Shown here: positions 51,923 through 60,927 of the stretch, in pieces
How the letters are laid out: each line of letters opens with the position of its first letter
Position numbering within the stretch: position 1 is the first letter of the stretch
NCBI GenBank assembly: GCA_023418915.1
Contig: JAEZYU010000038.1
Coordinates: 1 to 64,000 of the forward strand
DNA length: 64,000 bases
Direction of reading: 5' to 3'
From: Bacillota bacterium
Lineage (GTDB): Bacteria; Bacillota; Clostridia; Acetivibrionales; DTU013
The notes under the pieces: generated by a model
What the model was told of the DNA's origin: nothing
The model's database searches: none
Seen by the model: only the letters and a program-made list of their open reading frames with translations
Made by a program: the position numbers and the translations under genes

Positions 51923-52921
51923 TCACAAAAAATTGAATCTCAGTGTCGCAAATCCTATTAAACAGAGTATTATGGTAATGAGCCAGAAAACACCGACCAC
52001 TTTTGTTTCCTTCCATCCCAGCAATTCAAAATGGTGATGTATGGGAGCCATTTTAAAAACTCTTTTGCCCCGCAGCTTGAAGGATATCACCTGTATAAAA
52101 ACGGACAGGCTCTCAACCGCATATATCGCGCCGGCGACCAATAGGATCCAGGGCATCTTCATAACTACTGCGGCAGCCCCTACTATGCCTCCCAACGCCA
52201 GCGACCCTGTATCTCCCATTATGACCTTAGCCGGATGGATATTAAAGACAAGGAAGCCAAGGCATCCACCTGCAGTAATTGCACAAATCAGTTTCACATT
52301 GTCCCATTCCGGCTTCACCATTGCAACGATCGTAAAAAATACTGCAACAATCAGCGTAACTCCCGCCGCCAGTCCGTCAACACCATCTGTCATATTGACA
52401 GAATTGGTAATAAGGTACATTACTATGATCACAAGCGGTATGAAAAGCCACACAGGCATCTCTACCACAGCTTCAATTCCAAGGAACGGAAGGATCATAC
52501 CTGTACCAAGCCCGGGATGATATGCAGTATATACTGCAAAGGCAGCCGATACTAAAAACAGTCCGAATGACTTCTGTTTGGGATTCAAGCCGTCTTTATT
52601 CTTCCTTACTACCTTTATCATATCATCTGCAAATCCAATTACTGAGTAACCCAGTGAAACAAGCAGTATAGGTATGATATCCGGGTGCTTTGGCGCCAAA
52701 ATCAGCGATGTTATTATCATCGGTATGATGAAAATAAGACCGCCGATCGTAGGTATGCCCATCTTCTTCAAATGTGTGGCAGGACCATCGTCTCTTACTG
52801 TCTGACCGAATTTGAGCCGTCTCAGTGCAGGTATTATGATAGGTCCTGCTATCAGTGCCAGCAGAAATGTTCCTGCAAATGCTGCCACTTCAGTCGATCT
52901 TAATATGAACTCCAAATCCAT
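51923..52921 (-). CDS. mraY: Phospho-N-acetylmuramoyl-pentapeptide transferase
   Basis: A 332-residue integral membrane enzyme that joins UDP-MurNAc-pentapeptide to undecaprenyl phosphate, making lipid I. FADDMIKV holds the double aspartate, NSVNMTDGVDGLA is the active-site loop, and APIHHHFEL the histidine loop. About ten helices. It lies 179 bases after murF; no murD follows it before ftsW, unlike the common order. Confidence 0.96.
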   Translation of the reverse strand: MDLEFILRSTEVAAFAGTFLLALIAGPIIIPALRRLKFGQTVRDDGPATHLKKMGIPTIGGLIFIIPMIITSLILAPKHPDIIPILLVSLGYSVIGFADDMIKVVRKNKDGLNPKQKSFGLFLVSAAFAVYTAYHPGLGTGMILPFLGIEAVVEMPVWLFIPLVIIVMYLITNSVNMTDGVDGLAAGVTLIVAVFFTIVAMVKPEWDNVKLICAITAGGCLGFLVFNIHPAKVIMGDTGSLALGGIVGAAAVVMKMPWILLVAGAIYAVESLSVFIQVISFKLRGKRVFKMAPIHHHFELLGWKETKVVGVFWLITIILCLIGFATLRFNFL

Positions 52922-53100
52922 TCCCCCGTATTTCCTGATGTATATTTTATCGATCTGTATTAGCTTATTTGCCTCACTAAGAAAGTGAATCCGGGACTGA
53001 ACTCAACCTGCGCATTAGTATAGCATGACCCGGCTTCATCATTGCAAGCCTGTCGAGTCGGTTGCTTTCCGGCGAGCCAGAAAACAACAGTCTTCACGTT

Positions 53101-54474
53101 TCAGTTCGAGAGCAGTGCATTTACGATCTCTTCCATCATCATACCCCTGGAACCCTTGACCAGTATTGCGTCATCCTCACATATGATATCCTTCAGGTAA
53201 CTTATCGCTTCGGCATTGTCCTTCAGTGCAACAGCTCCATTTGAGGGAAAACCCGCCCCGACAGCTCCATTTACTATATTTGCAGCAGCTGTGCCGACTG
53301 TTACGATCATGTCTGTTTGACTGTGTGATGCGTAAACTCCTGTCTCTGTATGTGCTTGAGCGCTCCACTCGCCAAGCTCCAGCATATCTCCCAAAACAGC
53401 AATTCTTCTATTGGCTTTGATCTCATCGAGTACGTCCAGAGCCGCCTTTACGGACTGCGGACTGGAATTGTAAGCATCGTTTAATATCGTCAGCCCGTTT
53501 GACTTTATAACGTTTAAGCGCATTTTGCCCGGACTGTAGTCTGCTATGCCTCTTATCAATTCCTCTGTCGGTATGTGAAGTTCGCGTCCAGCTGCAAGCG
53601 CTGCAAGAGCATTATAAACATTGTGTACGCCAGGCGCCGGCACATGCACCATATATTCCTTATTATCGAGCGTTATGCCGAAGTCCACGCCGCTCTCGCC
53701 TCGTGACCTTATATTATAAGCCTGATAATCTGTGTTCTCCTCGAGCCCATATGATGCGGTCCGTACATCAAGCAAATCCTTGACCCCGCTTAGCATCACA
53801 TCATCACCATTGAGGATCAGCAGACCATCCGGCTGCAAACCCTCAAGGAGCTCCAGCTTCGCTTTCAGTATATTCTGCCGCGATCCCAGCATCTCTATAT
53901 GAGATAGACCAATATTGGTTATTATTCCCACTTGAGGCCTTACGATACTTGTCAAAGCCCTTATTTCTCCGAAGCCGCTCATGCCCATCTCCACCACTGC
54001 GGCTTCATGCTCCGGCTCCAGTCTGAAAATAGTAAGCGGGACTCCTATCTCATTATTAAGATTTCCTTCATTTTTAAGAATATTATACTTTGTGCCCAAC
54101 GCAAATGCTATCATTTCCTTCGTGCTGGTCTTGCCCACGCTGCCCGTGATTCCTACGAAGGGTATATCAAATCGTCTCCTGTAATATGATGCCAGATCAT
54201 GTAATGCCTTTAAAGTATCATTCACTCTGATCATCACTTTTCCCGGGAAACATGGGGTTTCTTTTTGTGTCAATGCAGCGGCAGCACCGTTTTCAAATGC
54301 TGCTGATAAATAATCGTGCCCGTCAAAATTTTCACCCTTCAATGGTATGAACAGGCATCCATGCGAAATCCGTCTTGAGTCTGTCGAGATACCAGTCAAA
54401 ATGGCATCCAACTCTCCTGCCTCAAGCGTGCCGCCTGTAGCAGCGATTATTTCATTTATGCTCAGTCTGATCAT
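53101..54474 (-). CDS. murF: UDP-MurNAc-tripeptide:D-Ala-D-Ala ligase
   Basis: A 457-residue Mur ligase that adds D-Ala-D-Ala to UDP-MurNAc-tripeptide. GITGSVGKTSTKEM is the ATP loop, then NEGNLNNEIGVP, and the C-terminal ligase domain with NDAYNSSPQSVKAAL. The start at 54474 (MIRLSINEIIAATGG) has AAGGAG upstream and comes 10 bases after the murE stop. This is the last ligase of the cluster here. Confidence 0.95.
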   Translation of the reverse strand: MIRLSINEIIAATGGTLEAGELDAILTGISTDSRRISHGCLFIPLKGENFDGHDYLSAAFENGAAAALTQKETPCFPGKVMIRVNDTLKALHDLASYYRRRFDIPFVGITGSVGKTSTKEMIAFALGTKYNILKNEGNLNNEIGVPLTIFRLEPEHEAAVVEMGMSGFGEIRALTSIVRPQVGIITNIGLSHIEMLGSRQNILKAKLELLEGLQPDGLLILNGDDVMLSGVKDLLDVRTASYGLEENTDYQAYNIRSRGESGVDFGITLDNKEYMVHVPAPGVHNVYNALAALAAGRELHIPTEELIRGIADYSPGKMRLNVIKSNGLTILNDAYNSSPQSVKAALDVLDEIKANRRIAVLGDMLELGEWSAQAHTETGVYASHSQTDMIVTVGTAAANIVNGAVGAGFPSNGAVALKDNAEAISYLKDIICEDDAILVKGSRGMMMEEIVNALLSN

Positions 54475-54484
54475 ATCTGCTCCT

Positions 54485-55939
54485 TTACTTAGGATTGTCC
54501 TCAAGTATCTCTCTCACGACTTCCCTTTCGTCAAAGTGTATTGTTCTGTCACTGAATGTCTGATATGTTTCATGGCCTTTCCCTGCCAGCACTATCACAT
54601 CTCCTGCGGCTGCACCGGATAACGCATGCTTTATTGCCTCTCTGCGGTCAGTGATGCATATGTATCTGCCATTGGTCGGCATAATTCCTTCCTCTATTTG
54701 AGCAATTATTGCCTCAGGCTCTTCAGTCCTGGGATTATCTGAGGTAACAACAGTATAATCTGCAAGGCGTCCGGAAATTGCTCCCATCATTGGCCGTTTT
54801 GACCTGTCGCGGTCACCGCCGCATCCAAAAACACAAACGACTCTGCCCGTAGCATAACCTTTTATGGTTTCAAGTATATTCTCAAGACTATCGGGTGTGT
54901 GAGCATAATCTATTATAACACTAAAATCACGTCCTGTATCCACGGGCTCCGCTCTTCCCGGTACCTGTACCCTCTCTAGTCCGGCTGCCACTGCCTCCTG
55001 CGGTACTCCTGACAAACCGCACACGCCTGCTGCCGCCAGTGCATTATATACACTGAACCTGCCGGGAATGTTGACCTTGATCCTTCGACGATACCATGGT
55101 GATATCAAATCAAATGATACATTGCCGGAGTTCATTTCTATATTGACAGCTTTCATATCTGATCCACTGTCTATACCGTATGTAAAAATTTTACACCGCG
55201 CCTGCTCAATCACCTTCATGGCATGTTCACTGTCCAGGTTCACCAGGCCGTATCTGCAATTCCTGAACAGGATGCATTTAGCCGACAGATATTCCTCCAT
55301 TGAAGCATGTTCGGAAGGACTGATATGATCCCGAGACAGGTTTGTGAAAACTCCTGTATCGAAGTCACAGTATTTCACTCTGTCAAGAGCAAGTCCCTGA
55401 GATGAGACCTCCATTACCGCATCTGTAACGTTTTCCTCCGCCATTTGCGAAAACAGCTGTTGCAAGTCAAGAGACTCCGGCGTTGTTCTCTCCGAATACA
55501 GCACTCTGTCACCGATACGTGTGCCCAGTGTGCCGATAAGCCCGGTTTTTCTTCCTGCAGCCTCTAAAATGGACTTTACCATCCAGCTTGTTGTAGTTTT
55601 TCCCTTAGTTCCTGTTATGCCGATCAGGTTGAAATTGCCTGAGGGATGATTGTAAAATCTGTCTGATACATATGCCAGAGCTGTCCTTGACTCCCTTACT
55701 GCTATAACAGGTAATCTTGAATCCACCTTCAGCATTTTTTGAACTATAAGAGCCGCAGCTCCGTTTTCCTGCGCCTGGTCAGCAAATTCATGCCCGTCTG
55801 CCATCATCCCGTCTATACAAACAAATACATATCCCTTCCTGACTTTCCTTGAATCATATGCTATCCCATTTATCTCAACATTCACGTTTCCTCTTATGTA
55901 AAGGATATCCAGCCCATCGATCAGTTCAGCCAATAACAT
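54485..55939 (-). CDS. murE: UDP-MurNAc-L-Ala-D-Glu:meso-DAP ligase
   Basis: A 484-residue Mur ligase. GITGTKGKTTTSWM is the ATP loop and SDNPRTEEP carries DNPR, the motif associated with meso-diaminopimelate rather than lysine as substrate. It adds the third residue of the stem peptide. The position between spoVD and murF is the classic one. GGAG lies before the ATG. Confidence 0.96.
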   Translation of the reverse strand: MLLAELIDGLDILYIRGNVNVEINGIAYDSRKVRKGYVFVCIDGMMADGHEFADQAQENGAAALIVQKMLKVDSRLPVIAVRESRTALAYVSDRFYNHPSGNFNLIGITGTKGKTTTSWMVKSILEAAGRKTGLIGTLGTRIGDRVLYSERTTPESLDLQQLFSQMAEENVTDAVMEVSSQGLALDRVKYCDFDTGVFTNLSRDHISPSEHASMEEYLSAKCILFRNCRYGLVNLDSEHAMKVIEQARCKIFTYGIDSGSDMKAVNIEMNSGNVSFDLISPWYRRRIKVNIPGRFSVYNALAAAGVCGLSGVPQEAVAAGLERVQVPGRAEPVDTGRDFSVIIDYAHTPDSLENILETIKGYATGRVVCVFGCGGDRDRSKRPMMGAISGRLADYTVVTSDNPRTEEPEAIIAQIEEGIMPTNGRYICITDRREAIKHALSGAAAGDVIVLAGKGHETYQTFSDRTIHFDEREVVREILEDNPK

Positions 55940-55967
55940 GGCGGCTCTCCTTTACTATTAGGATTGA

Positions 55968-58166
55968 TTACTCCACATTATCCATATTTCTGAATTCAAC
56001 CTGCACAACAGTACCTTTTACTATATCTGTGCCAGGTTCATGCTGCTGTGTGTATACTACTCCGTTTCCAGACACCTTTATATTCAGTCCTATGCGGTTC
56101 ATCGCATAGACAGCCTCCGATATTGTCTTTCCGGAAAGATCAGGCATCGAAACTGTCTCCTGTTCTTCTGGTCTGTAGGTATATAATATTACCACAGAGT
56201 TCTCAGGTACTGCTGCATCTGCCTTCGGTGTTTGTTCCATAATACTGCTGTCCGTATTGCCATCTCCCTCAATAATGTATTTCAGTCCAGCCGTCTGCAA
56301 CGCTTTTACGGCTTCACCCACTGTCTTATTACGAACTTCAGGCACCAGCACCATATCCGACATAGCTTTTAGATCTTCTTCGGTATATTGTTTTTCCACC
56401 TGCATGTAATTTAGGATATCTTCGGTTATCTTGCCTACTATCGGCGCCGCTATAACACCACCCATATGTGAATCGCCCTTCGGATCAAACAAGGCTATGA
56501 GTACTACTACCCTTGGATCATCTGCCGGAGCAAATCCGCAAAATGATGCTATATAGACATCCTGCTTTGTAGTCTGCGATGTTCCGGTCTTTCCTCCAAC
56601 TCTGAAGCCTCTTACATAGGCATTGTTTCCCGTACCCTTTGGATCTCCTACCACTCCTTCGAGAATATCTCTCATGGTATCCGACGTCTGCTTTGAAATC
56701 ACTGCTCTTACAATTTCAGGCTCATATTTTGTGACGACATTTCCTTCAGAGTCGGTCAATTCCTTTACCAGATGCGGTTTCATCAGTTTTCCGCCGTTTA
56801 CAATAGCTGTATATGCAGTGGCCAATTGCAGAGGTGTGATTGCGAACCTTTGTCCGAATGAGGCAACAGCCATATCAATTTCCTTTGGTTTCTCCTGGAA
56901 TTGTGATCTGGCTTCTCCCTTGAGCTCGATCCCGGTTTTGTCCATAAAGCCAAAAGCCTTGACATAGCTGTAAAAGCGCTCGATCCCAAGGCTCTGTGCA
57001 ACTTTGACGAACGCAGGGTTGCAGGAGTTGTATACAGCCTCCCTGAATGTTTCGGTTCCATGGGGCCTTCCTACACGCCAACAGTTGATTGGCTTTGGCC
57101 AGCCGGTAACTTTTATCGGGAAGTCATTGGTTATTGTGTCGGGCGTAACGGCACCTTCCTCTATCCCGGCTGATGCAGTGACGCTTTTAAATGTTGAGCC
57201 GGGCTCATATGTGTCCGAAACGACTTTGTTCCTCCACACAGTCTTGCTCAGGATATTTACCGAATCGCTGCTTCTTTCTACCCAATCGGAAGGATCAAGA
57301 CCTTCTACCTGCGTCGGGAAGGCAAATGGGGTATTGAGATCATAATCGGGCTTTGAGACCGAAGCAAGGATATCGCCTGTCTTCGGATCGATCACGATGC
57401 CGACGGCACCACCTTTGACCTTATTATCCTCAACAGCTTTGTCCAGTGATTTGGATACAAGATACTGTATCGTTTCGTCTATCGTAAGAACTACATTGAG
57501 ACCATCCTGCGCATCTATACGCTTTTCCTTTTCAGAAGGGACTGCACTGCCTCTTGCATCCACCTCACTCAATATCTTACCCGGCGTACCCTTCAGGTAA
57601 TTATCCATCACCTCTTCTATGCCGCCCATAAGCCCCTGATTGTCGTCTCCTGCAAAACCCAGGATGTGTGACATCAGATTGCCACCGGGATAATACCTTT
57701 TGGCATCTTCATCGATATTTATACCTCTGACACTGTTTTCACTCATCCATGTCCGTATCTGTATCTCAATGTCCCGCTCTACCTTCCTCTTAATGATCAC
57801 ACTGTTGACCTTTTTAGTAATAAGGCGGTACACTTCATCTTTTTCCATTGATAACAGCTGTGCCAGCCCCTCGGCTATCTGTTCGGCTGTGAGTTTTTTA
57901 TTTTTCCCTATTTCACTGGGATTGCAGCTTATGGTAGCAGCCTGCACGCTGATAGCGAGCTTTTTTCCGTTTCTGTCATATATAGTCCCTCTGATGGGGC
58001 TAATAATTCTGCCTGAGTTCTGCTGGACAAATGCCTTTTTCTGAAGCTCCTCTCCCTGTGCAAACTGTATATACGCAAGCCTTCCAATCAAAGCTATGAC
58101 AATTGCTAAGAATACGCCAAGCAATACTATGAGCCGTTTTTTCACGGCAAGACCCGGTGCTGCCAT
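55968..58166 (-). CDS. SpoVD/PBP2B-type class B penicillin-binding protein with PASTA domains
   Basis: A 732-residue transpeptidase. One N-terminal helix (residues 10-32), a pedestal domain, and a transpeptidase domain with STFK (Ser324), the SCN of YNSCNP, and KTGTSQ. Two PASTA domains follow (about 611-670 and 672-732: VPEVRNKTVGEAVKAL, MPDLSGKTISEAVYAM). Partner of the SEDS protein at the septum or in cortex synthesis. SpoVD usually has one PASTA domain, PBP2B two, so the exact role is open. Confidence 0.94.
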   Translation of the reverse strand: MAAPGLAVKKRLIVLLGVFLAIVIALIGRLAYIQFAQGEELQKKAFVQQNSGRIISPIRGTIYDRNGKKLAISVQAATISCNPSEIGKNKKLTAEQIAEGLAQLLSMEKDEVYRLITKKVNSVIIKRKVERDIEIQIRTWMSENSVRGINIDEDAKRYYPGGNLMSHILGFAGDDNQGLMGGIEEVMDNYLKGTPGKILSEVDARGSAVPSEKEKRIDAQDGLNVVLTIDETIQYLVSKSLDKAVEDNKVKGGAVGIVIDPKTGDILASVSKPDYDLNTPFAFPTQVEGLDPSDWVERSSDSVNILSKTVWRNKVVSDTYEPGSTFKSVTASAGIEEGAVTPDTITNDFPIKVTGWPKPINCWRVGRPHGTETFREAVYNSCNPAFVKVAQSLGIERFYSYVKAFGFMDKTGIELKGEARSQFQEKPKEIDMAVASFGQRFAITPLQLATAYTAIVNGGKLMKPHLVKELTDSEGNVVTKYEPEIVRAVISKQTSDTMRDILEGVVGDPKGTGNNAYVRGFRVGGKTGTSQTTKQDVYIASFCGFAPADDPRVVVLIALFDPKGDSHMGGVIAAPIVGKITEDILNYMQVEKQYTEEDLKAMSDMVLVPEVRNKTVGEAVKALQTAGLKYIIEGDGNTDSSIMEQTPKADAAVPENSVVILYTYRPEEQETVSMPDLSGKTISEAVYAMNRIGLNIKVSGNGVVYTQQHEPGTDIVKGTVVQVEFRNMDNVE

Positions 58167-58227
58167 TATGACCTCCCCATTACAAAAATCTTTGTAAAAT
58201 AAACATATAAATATAACTAGGCGATAT

Positions 58228-58279
58228 AAAAAAGACTATAGACCGTGCAAAAAATAATTTTACACTATCCACAGTCTAT
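58228..58279 (-). terminator. Possible terminator between ftsL and the PBP gene
   Basis: Minus strand ATAGACTGTG and CACGGTCTAT (58270-58279 and 58238-58247) pair with one G-U, loop 22 bases, followed by a T run. It lies within the 167-base ftsL-PBP spacer and could divide the dcw cluster into two transcripts. Immediately beyond, ATAACTAGGCGATATAAA (58213-58230) resembles an R2 end. Confidence 0.5.
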
Positions 58280-58333
58280 GTTTGCCATTGTCCGGCGAAT
58301 ACCGTTTTCCCATACAGGCTTCCCCCTGCCCAG

Positions 58334-58822
58334 CTATTCAAAAAGCTTCAGCAGGCCTGCCGCCTTGTTTATGAATCCCAATACGGCGCCGTGATCGTTA
58401 TCGGACTCTGTATTTGAAGCCATCATAACAGTATAATCGTTTCTTGGTACCTTTATATATACAATCTGGCTCTTATCCGGCATCTGCATACCAAGTCTGT
58501 TTTCTGCAGTTTCCTTCACTTCATTCAAATCAGTCATCGTTTCTATCTGAACCTTTAGTATGGAGTTTTCGTTCCTTATTTCGTCATATATCCTTTCTTT
58601 CTGATTTATGTCGTAGCTGGCCTTTGTAATTATTGCATATCTGCACATTACAGCAAGGCCGGCGGACAAAACGGCTAATATTGCCAGGACCATCCTGAGC
58701 TTTACCTTTCTATTACTTTTATACTGTTTTTTCGCTTTAAGTACCCGGTTCTCTTCGTATACATCGTATTCCAGCTTCCTTGCCGCAGAACCGTGTACAT
58801 ATCCATAACCCTTTTGTTTCAA
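58334..58822 (-). CDS. ftsL: FtsL-like cell division protein
   Basis: A 162-residue bitopic membrane protein: basic cytoplasmic segment to about residue 40, a transmembrane helix (about 43-64), and an extracellular coiled coil (YDINQKERIYDEIRNENSIL) with the DLNEVKETAENRLGMQMPD pattern seen in FtsL/DivIC. It connects septal synthases to the division machine. Sequence conservation is low in this family and the call rests on topology and position between rsmH and the PBP gene. Confidence 0.82.
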   Translation of the reverse strand: MKQKGYGYVHGSAARKLEYDVYEENRVLKAKKQYKSNRKVKLRMVLAILAVLSAGLAVMCRYAIITKASYDINQKERIYDEIRNENSILKVQIETMTDLNEVKETAENRLGMQMPDKSQIVYIKVPRNDYTVMMASNTESDNDHGAVLGFINKAAGLLKLFE

Positions 58823-59289
58823 TTGTATTCACCTCTGAAGTGATTTATGCCATGTCCTTTGTCTTGCTGCAGTTTAAGGCTCAACTATTAACTTCATTTA
58901 TGATTTGTCTTTTGTGTTTTTCTCAGTACCGGTTATCGGTCTTTCTTTTTTATCTTTCGTATGGGTTATCTTTTGTTTCTTCAGTTATTTTTCTTTTGTG
59001 TTTTGTTGCCTTTTCATTTGTCTGCCGGTCGGCTTTCGAAGCCGTCCTATGGTATCTCACTCGTTTAGCTGAGCTTTATTTCATCATTATGTCTTAATGT
59101 ACGGAGGCCTATCCTTTTGTCTTTTGTGCTTCACTGCAGTCTTTTGGGCATCTGTCCGCATCACTGCATTTTATCCTGCGTATATATGGTTGTTGTCCCA
59201 TGTATTTTATAATGTTTTGATCTTTAGTATAAACTTATAGCGCCTCGGCAGGCGGGATATCTATTGCCTCGTTATAAAATATTGTGATG
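58823..59289 (-). other. Purine-rich untranslated spacer between rsmH and ftsL
   Basis: No convincing gene in these 467 bases. Read as mRNA it is A/G-rich with ACAAAAGA-type motifs recurring at least six times between 58855 and 59130, and one compact hairpin CGGCTTTCGAAGCCG (59030-59044). The plus-strand frame 58780-59097 is antisense to ftsL and pyrimidine-driven, so I do not call it. Confidence 0.55.
59236..59276 (-). repeat. Dispersed repeat R2, short copy
   Basis: TATAGCGCCTCGGCAGGCGG, then GATATCTATTGCCTCGTTATA: a 41-bp version of R2 that keeps both ends and the GGCGGGATAT segment but lacks the palindrome. It lies 14 bases past the rsmH stop. CTATTGCCTCGTTAT recurs exactly at 11538-11552. 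Confidence 0.55.
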
Positions 59290-60228
59290 TCATAATTTGA
59301 TTGCGGTCCTTAGCTTTGCGCTGCGTGATCTGGGATTATGTTCCACTTCTCCGCCTGATGGCAGCACCGGTTTTCTGGTCAGTACACTGATCTCCGGTCT
59401 TTTGCCGCATACACAAACCGGGAAAGACGGCGGACAAGTACATGGCTTCTCACGCTTGTGGAATTCAGTTTTTACTATCCTGTCTTCCAGTGAGTGAAAG
59501 GTTATTATACTCAGTCTGCCTCCCGTCTTCAACAGTGACACTGCACCTTCGATCGCTTCTTTCAGAGCATCCAGTTCATCGTTGACTGCTATCCTCAATG
59601 CCTGGAATGTCCTTTTTGCGGGATGCGGACCCTCTCTTCTTGCCTGTGCCGGTATCGCTGCCTTTATTATATCCGTCAGCTGTCCTGTCGTTTCGATCCT
59701 TCTCTCAGTCCTGGCCTTTACAATAAATGCTGCGATCCGAGCCGCCCAGTTCTCTTCACCATACTTGCGTACTATATCTTTGATTTCCTTCTCATCGTAT
59801 GTATTCACTATCGTTGCTGCATCAAGACTGCGGCTCCTGTCCATCCTCATATCAAGAGGTGCGTCCTTTTGATAGCTGAAGCCTCGTTCAGCTTCATCGA
59901 GCTGATGCGATGAGACTCCGATGTCCAGAAGTATACCGTCAACTTTCTCTATCCCATGTTGTCTGACCAGATGTGCTATATTGCGGAAATTGCCTCTGAT
60001 CAGCAGTAAACCTGCATTGCTTTGAAGCTCTTTCAGCCTTTTGCCCGAAGCCTCTATAGCAGCGGCATCCTGGTCGATACCGATCAGCGTTCCCCTGTCA
60101 AGCTTTTTTATGATCTCCTTCGAGTGACCTGCTCCGCCGAGCGTTCCATCTACATATGTGCCATTCTTGTCTATGTTCAGGCTGGCAATGCATTCTTCCA
60201 GCAAAACGGGTTTGTGTTCAAATTCCAT
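59290..60228 (-). CDS. rsmH: 16S rRNA (cytosine-1402-N4)-methyltransferase
   Basis: A 312-residue SAM methyltransferase modifying C1402 of 16S rRNA in the decoding centre. HKPVLLEECIASL, VDGTLGGAGHS (SAM loop), DIGVSSHQLDE and a C-terminal FHSLEDRIVK are typical. GGAGG lies before the ATG. Second gene of the cluster, 33 bases after mraZ. Confidence 0.97.
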   Translation of the reverse strand: MEFEHKPVLLEECIASLNIDKNGTYVDGTLGGAGHSKEIIKKLDRGTLIGIDQDAAAIEASGKRLKELQSNAGLLLIRGNFRNIAHLVRQHGIEKVDGILLDIGVSSHQLDEAERGFSYQKDAPLDMRMDRSRSLDAATIVNTYDEKEIKDIVRKYGEENWAARIAAFIVKARTERRIETTGQLTDIIKAAIPAQARREGPHPAKRTFQALRIAVNDELDALKEAIEGAVSLLKTGGRLSIITFHSLEDRIVKTEFHKREKPCTCPPSFPVCVCGKRPEISVLTRKPVLPSGGEVEHNPRSRSAKLRTAIKL

Positions 60229-60261
60229 TGGTTTTTCCTCCGGCAGTGGTTTTCTGATTCG

Positions 60262-60693
60262 CTAAATGCCAAGCATTGCAAATGTCTCGGACAAGCTTTC
60301 GGGAGTAAGGCTTTCACCGCTCATATATTTTTCCCACTTGTCTCTGCTCCATACCTCCACCCTGTTTCCTACTCCCACGATGGTGATATCCTTTTCCAGC
60401 CCTGCATGGGCTCTCAGATCCGCAGGCACCAATATACGGTAATGTCCATCGATCTGGCACTGTGCTGCGCTTGAGAAGAAAAACCTGCTGAAGTCACGCG
60501 CTTTTGTATTTGAAAGTGGCAATGTTTCAAGCTTTTCTACCAGACTGTTCCATCTGGGCATGGAAAAAATAAAAAGACAACCTTCCAAGCCTTTTGCTAT
60601 CATGAATTTCACATCAAGTTCTTCCCTAAAGGATGCAGGGACTATAATCCTGCCCTTCGGATCTACAGTGTGTTGAAATTCACCATAGAACAA
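60262..60693 (-). CDS. mraZ: Transcriptional regulator MraZ
   Basis: A 143-residue SpoVT/AbrB-like DNA-binding protein with two MraZ repeats. FQHTVDPKGRIIVPASFRE is the first (DxKGRxxxP), and YRILVPADLRAHAGLEKDI the second. It represses the cluster in other bacteria. The start is TTG at 60693 with GAGGTG six bases upstream. A ready-made operator lies immediately upstream. Confidence 0.95.
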   Translation of the reverse strand: MFYGEFQHTVDPKGRIIVPASFREELDVKFMIAKGLEGCLFIFSMPRWNSLVEKLETLPLSNTKARDFSRFFFSSAAQCQIDGHYRILVPADLRAHAGLEKDITIVGVGNRVEVWSRDKWEKYMSGESLTPESLSETFAMLGI

Positions 60694-60723
60694 TCATTTC
60701 ACCTCACATTTTGTCAAATCAAG

Positions 60724-60748
60724 ACCACTTCCACCCACTTTGTCCCAC
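60724..60748 (-). promoter_or_regulatory. MraZ operator: three GTGG repeats at 10-bp steps
   Basis: On the minus strand GTGGGACAAA, GTGGGTGGAA and GTGGT follow at exact 10-base steps. TGGG repeats at 10-bp spacing are the known MraZ binding boxes. They begin just downstream of the -10 box, so binding would block the start site. Confidence 0.82.
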
Positions 60749-60757
60749 TTCTATTTC

Positions 60758-60786
60758 ATTTTAAAGCAAAACTGATGAATAATCAA
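60758..60786 (-). promoter_or_regulatory. Promoter of the mraZ cluster
   Basis: TTGATT (60781-60786), 17-base spacer, TAAAAT (60758-60763) on the minus strand, about 65 bases ahead of the TTG start. Confidence 0.7.
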
Positions 60787-60885
60787 GATATAAAAGGAAT
60801 ATTTTTATAAGATAGGTATTTAGTCCTATACTTTTCCTGTTAATTTGTGGTTGTCGCACTGTACAAATCAGAATATTGCACATGA

Positions 60886-60909
60886 AAAAAGGCCCTCGCA
60901 TGAGGACCA
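60886..60909 (-). terminator. Rho-independent terminator after rodA
   Basis: Minus strand GGTCCTC / GAGGGCC with loop ATGC (60892-60909), followed by six T residues; 19 bases past the rodA stop. Confidence 0.82.
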
Positions 60910-60927
60910 TTATGTGAATGAACTATG

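Noticed and set aside
58780..59097. 105-codon plus-strand hydrophobic frame
   Set aside because: Caused by the pyrimidine-rich complement of the purine-rich spacer; overlaps ftsL antisense and has no ribosome binding site.
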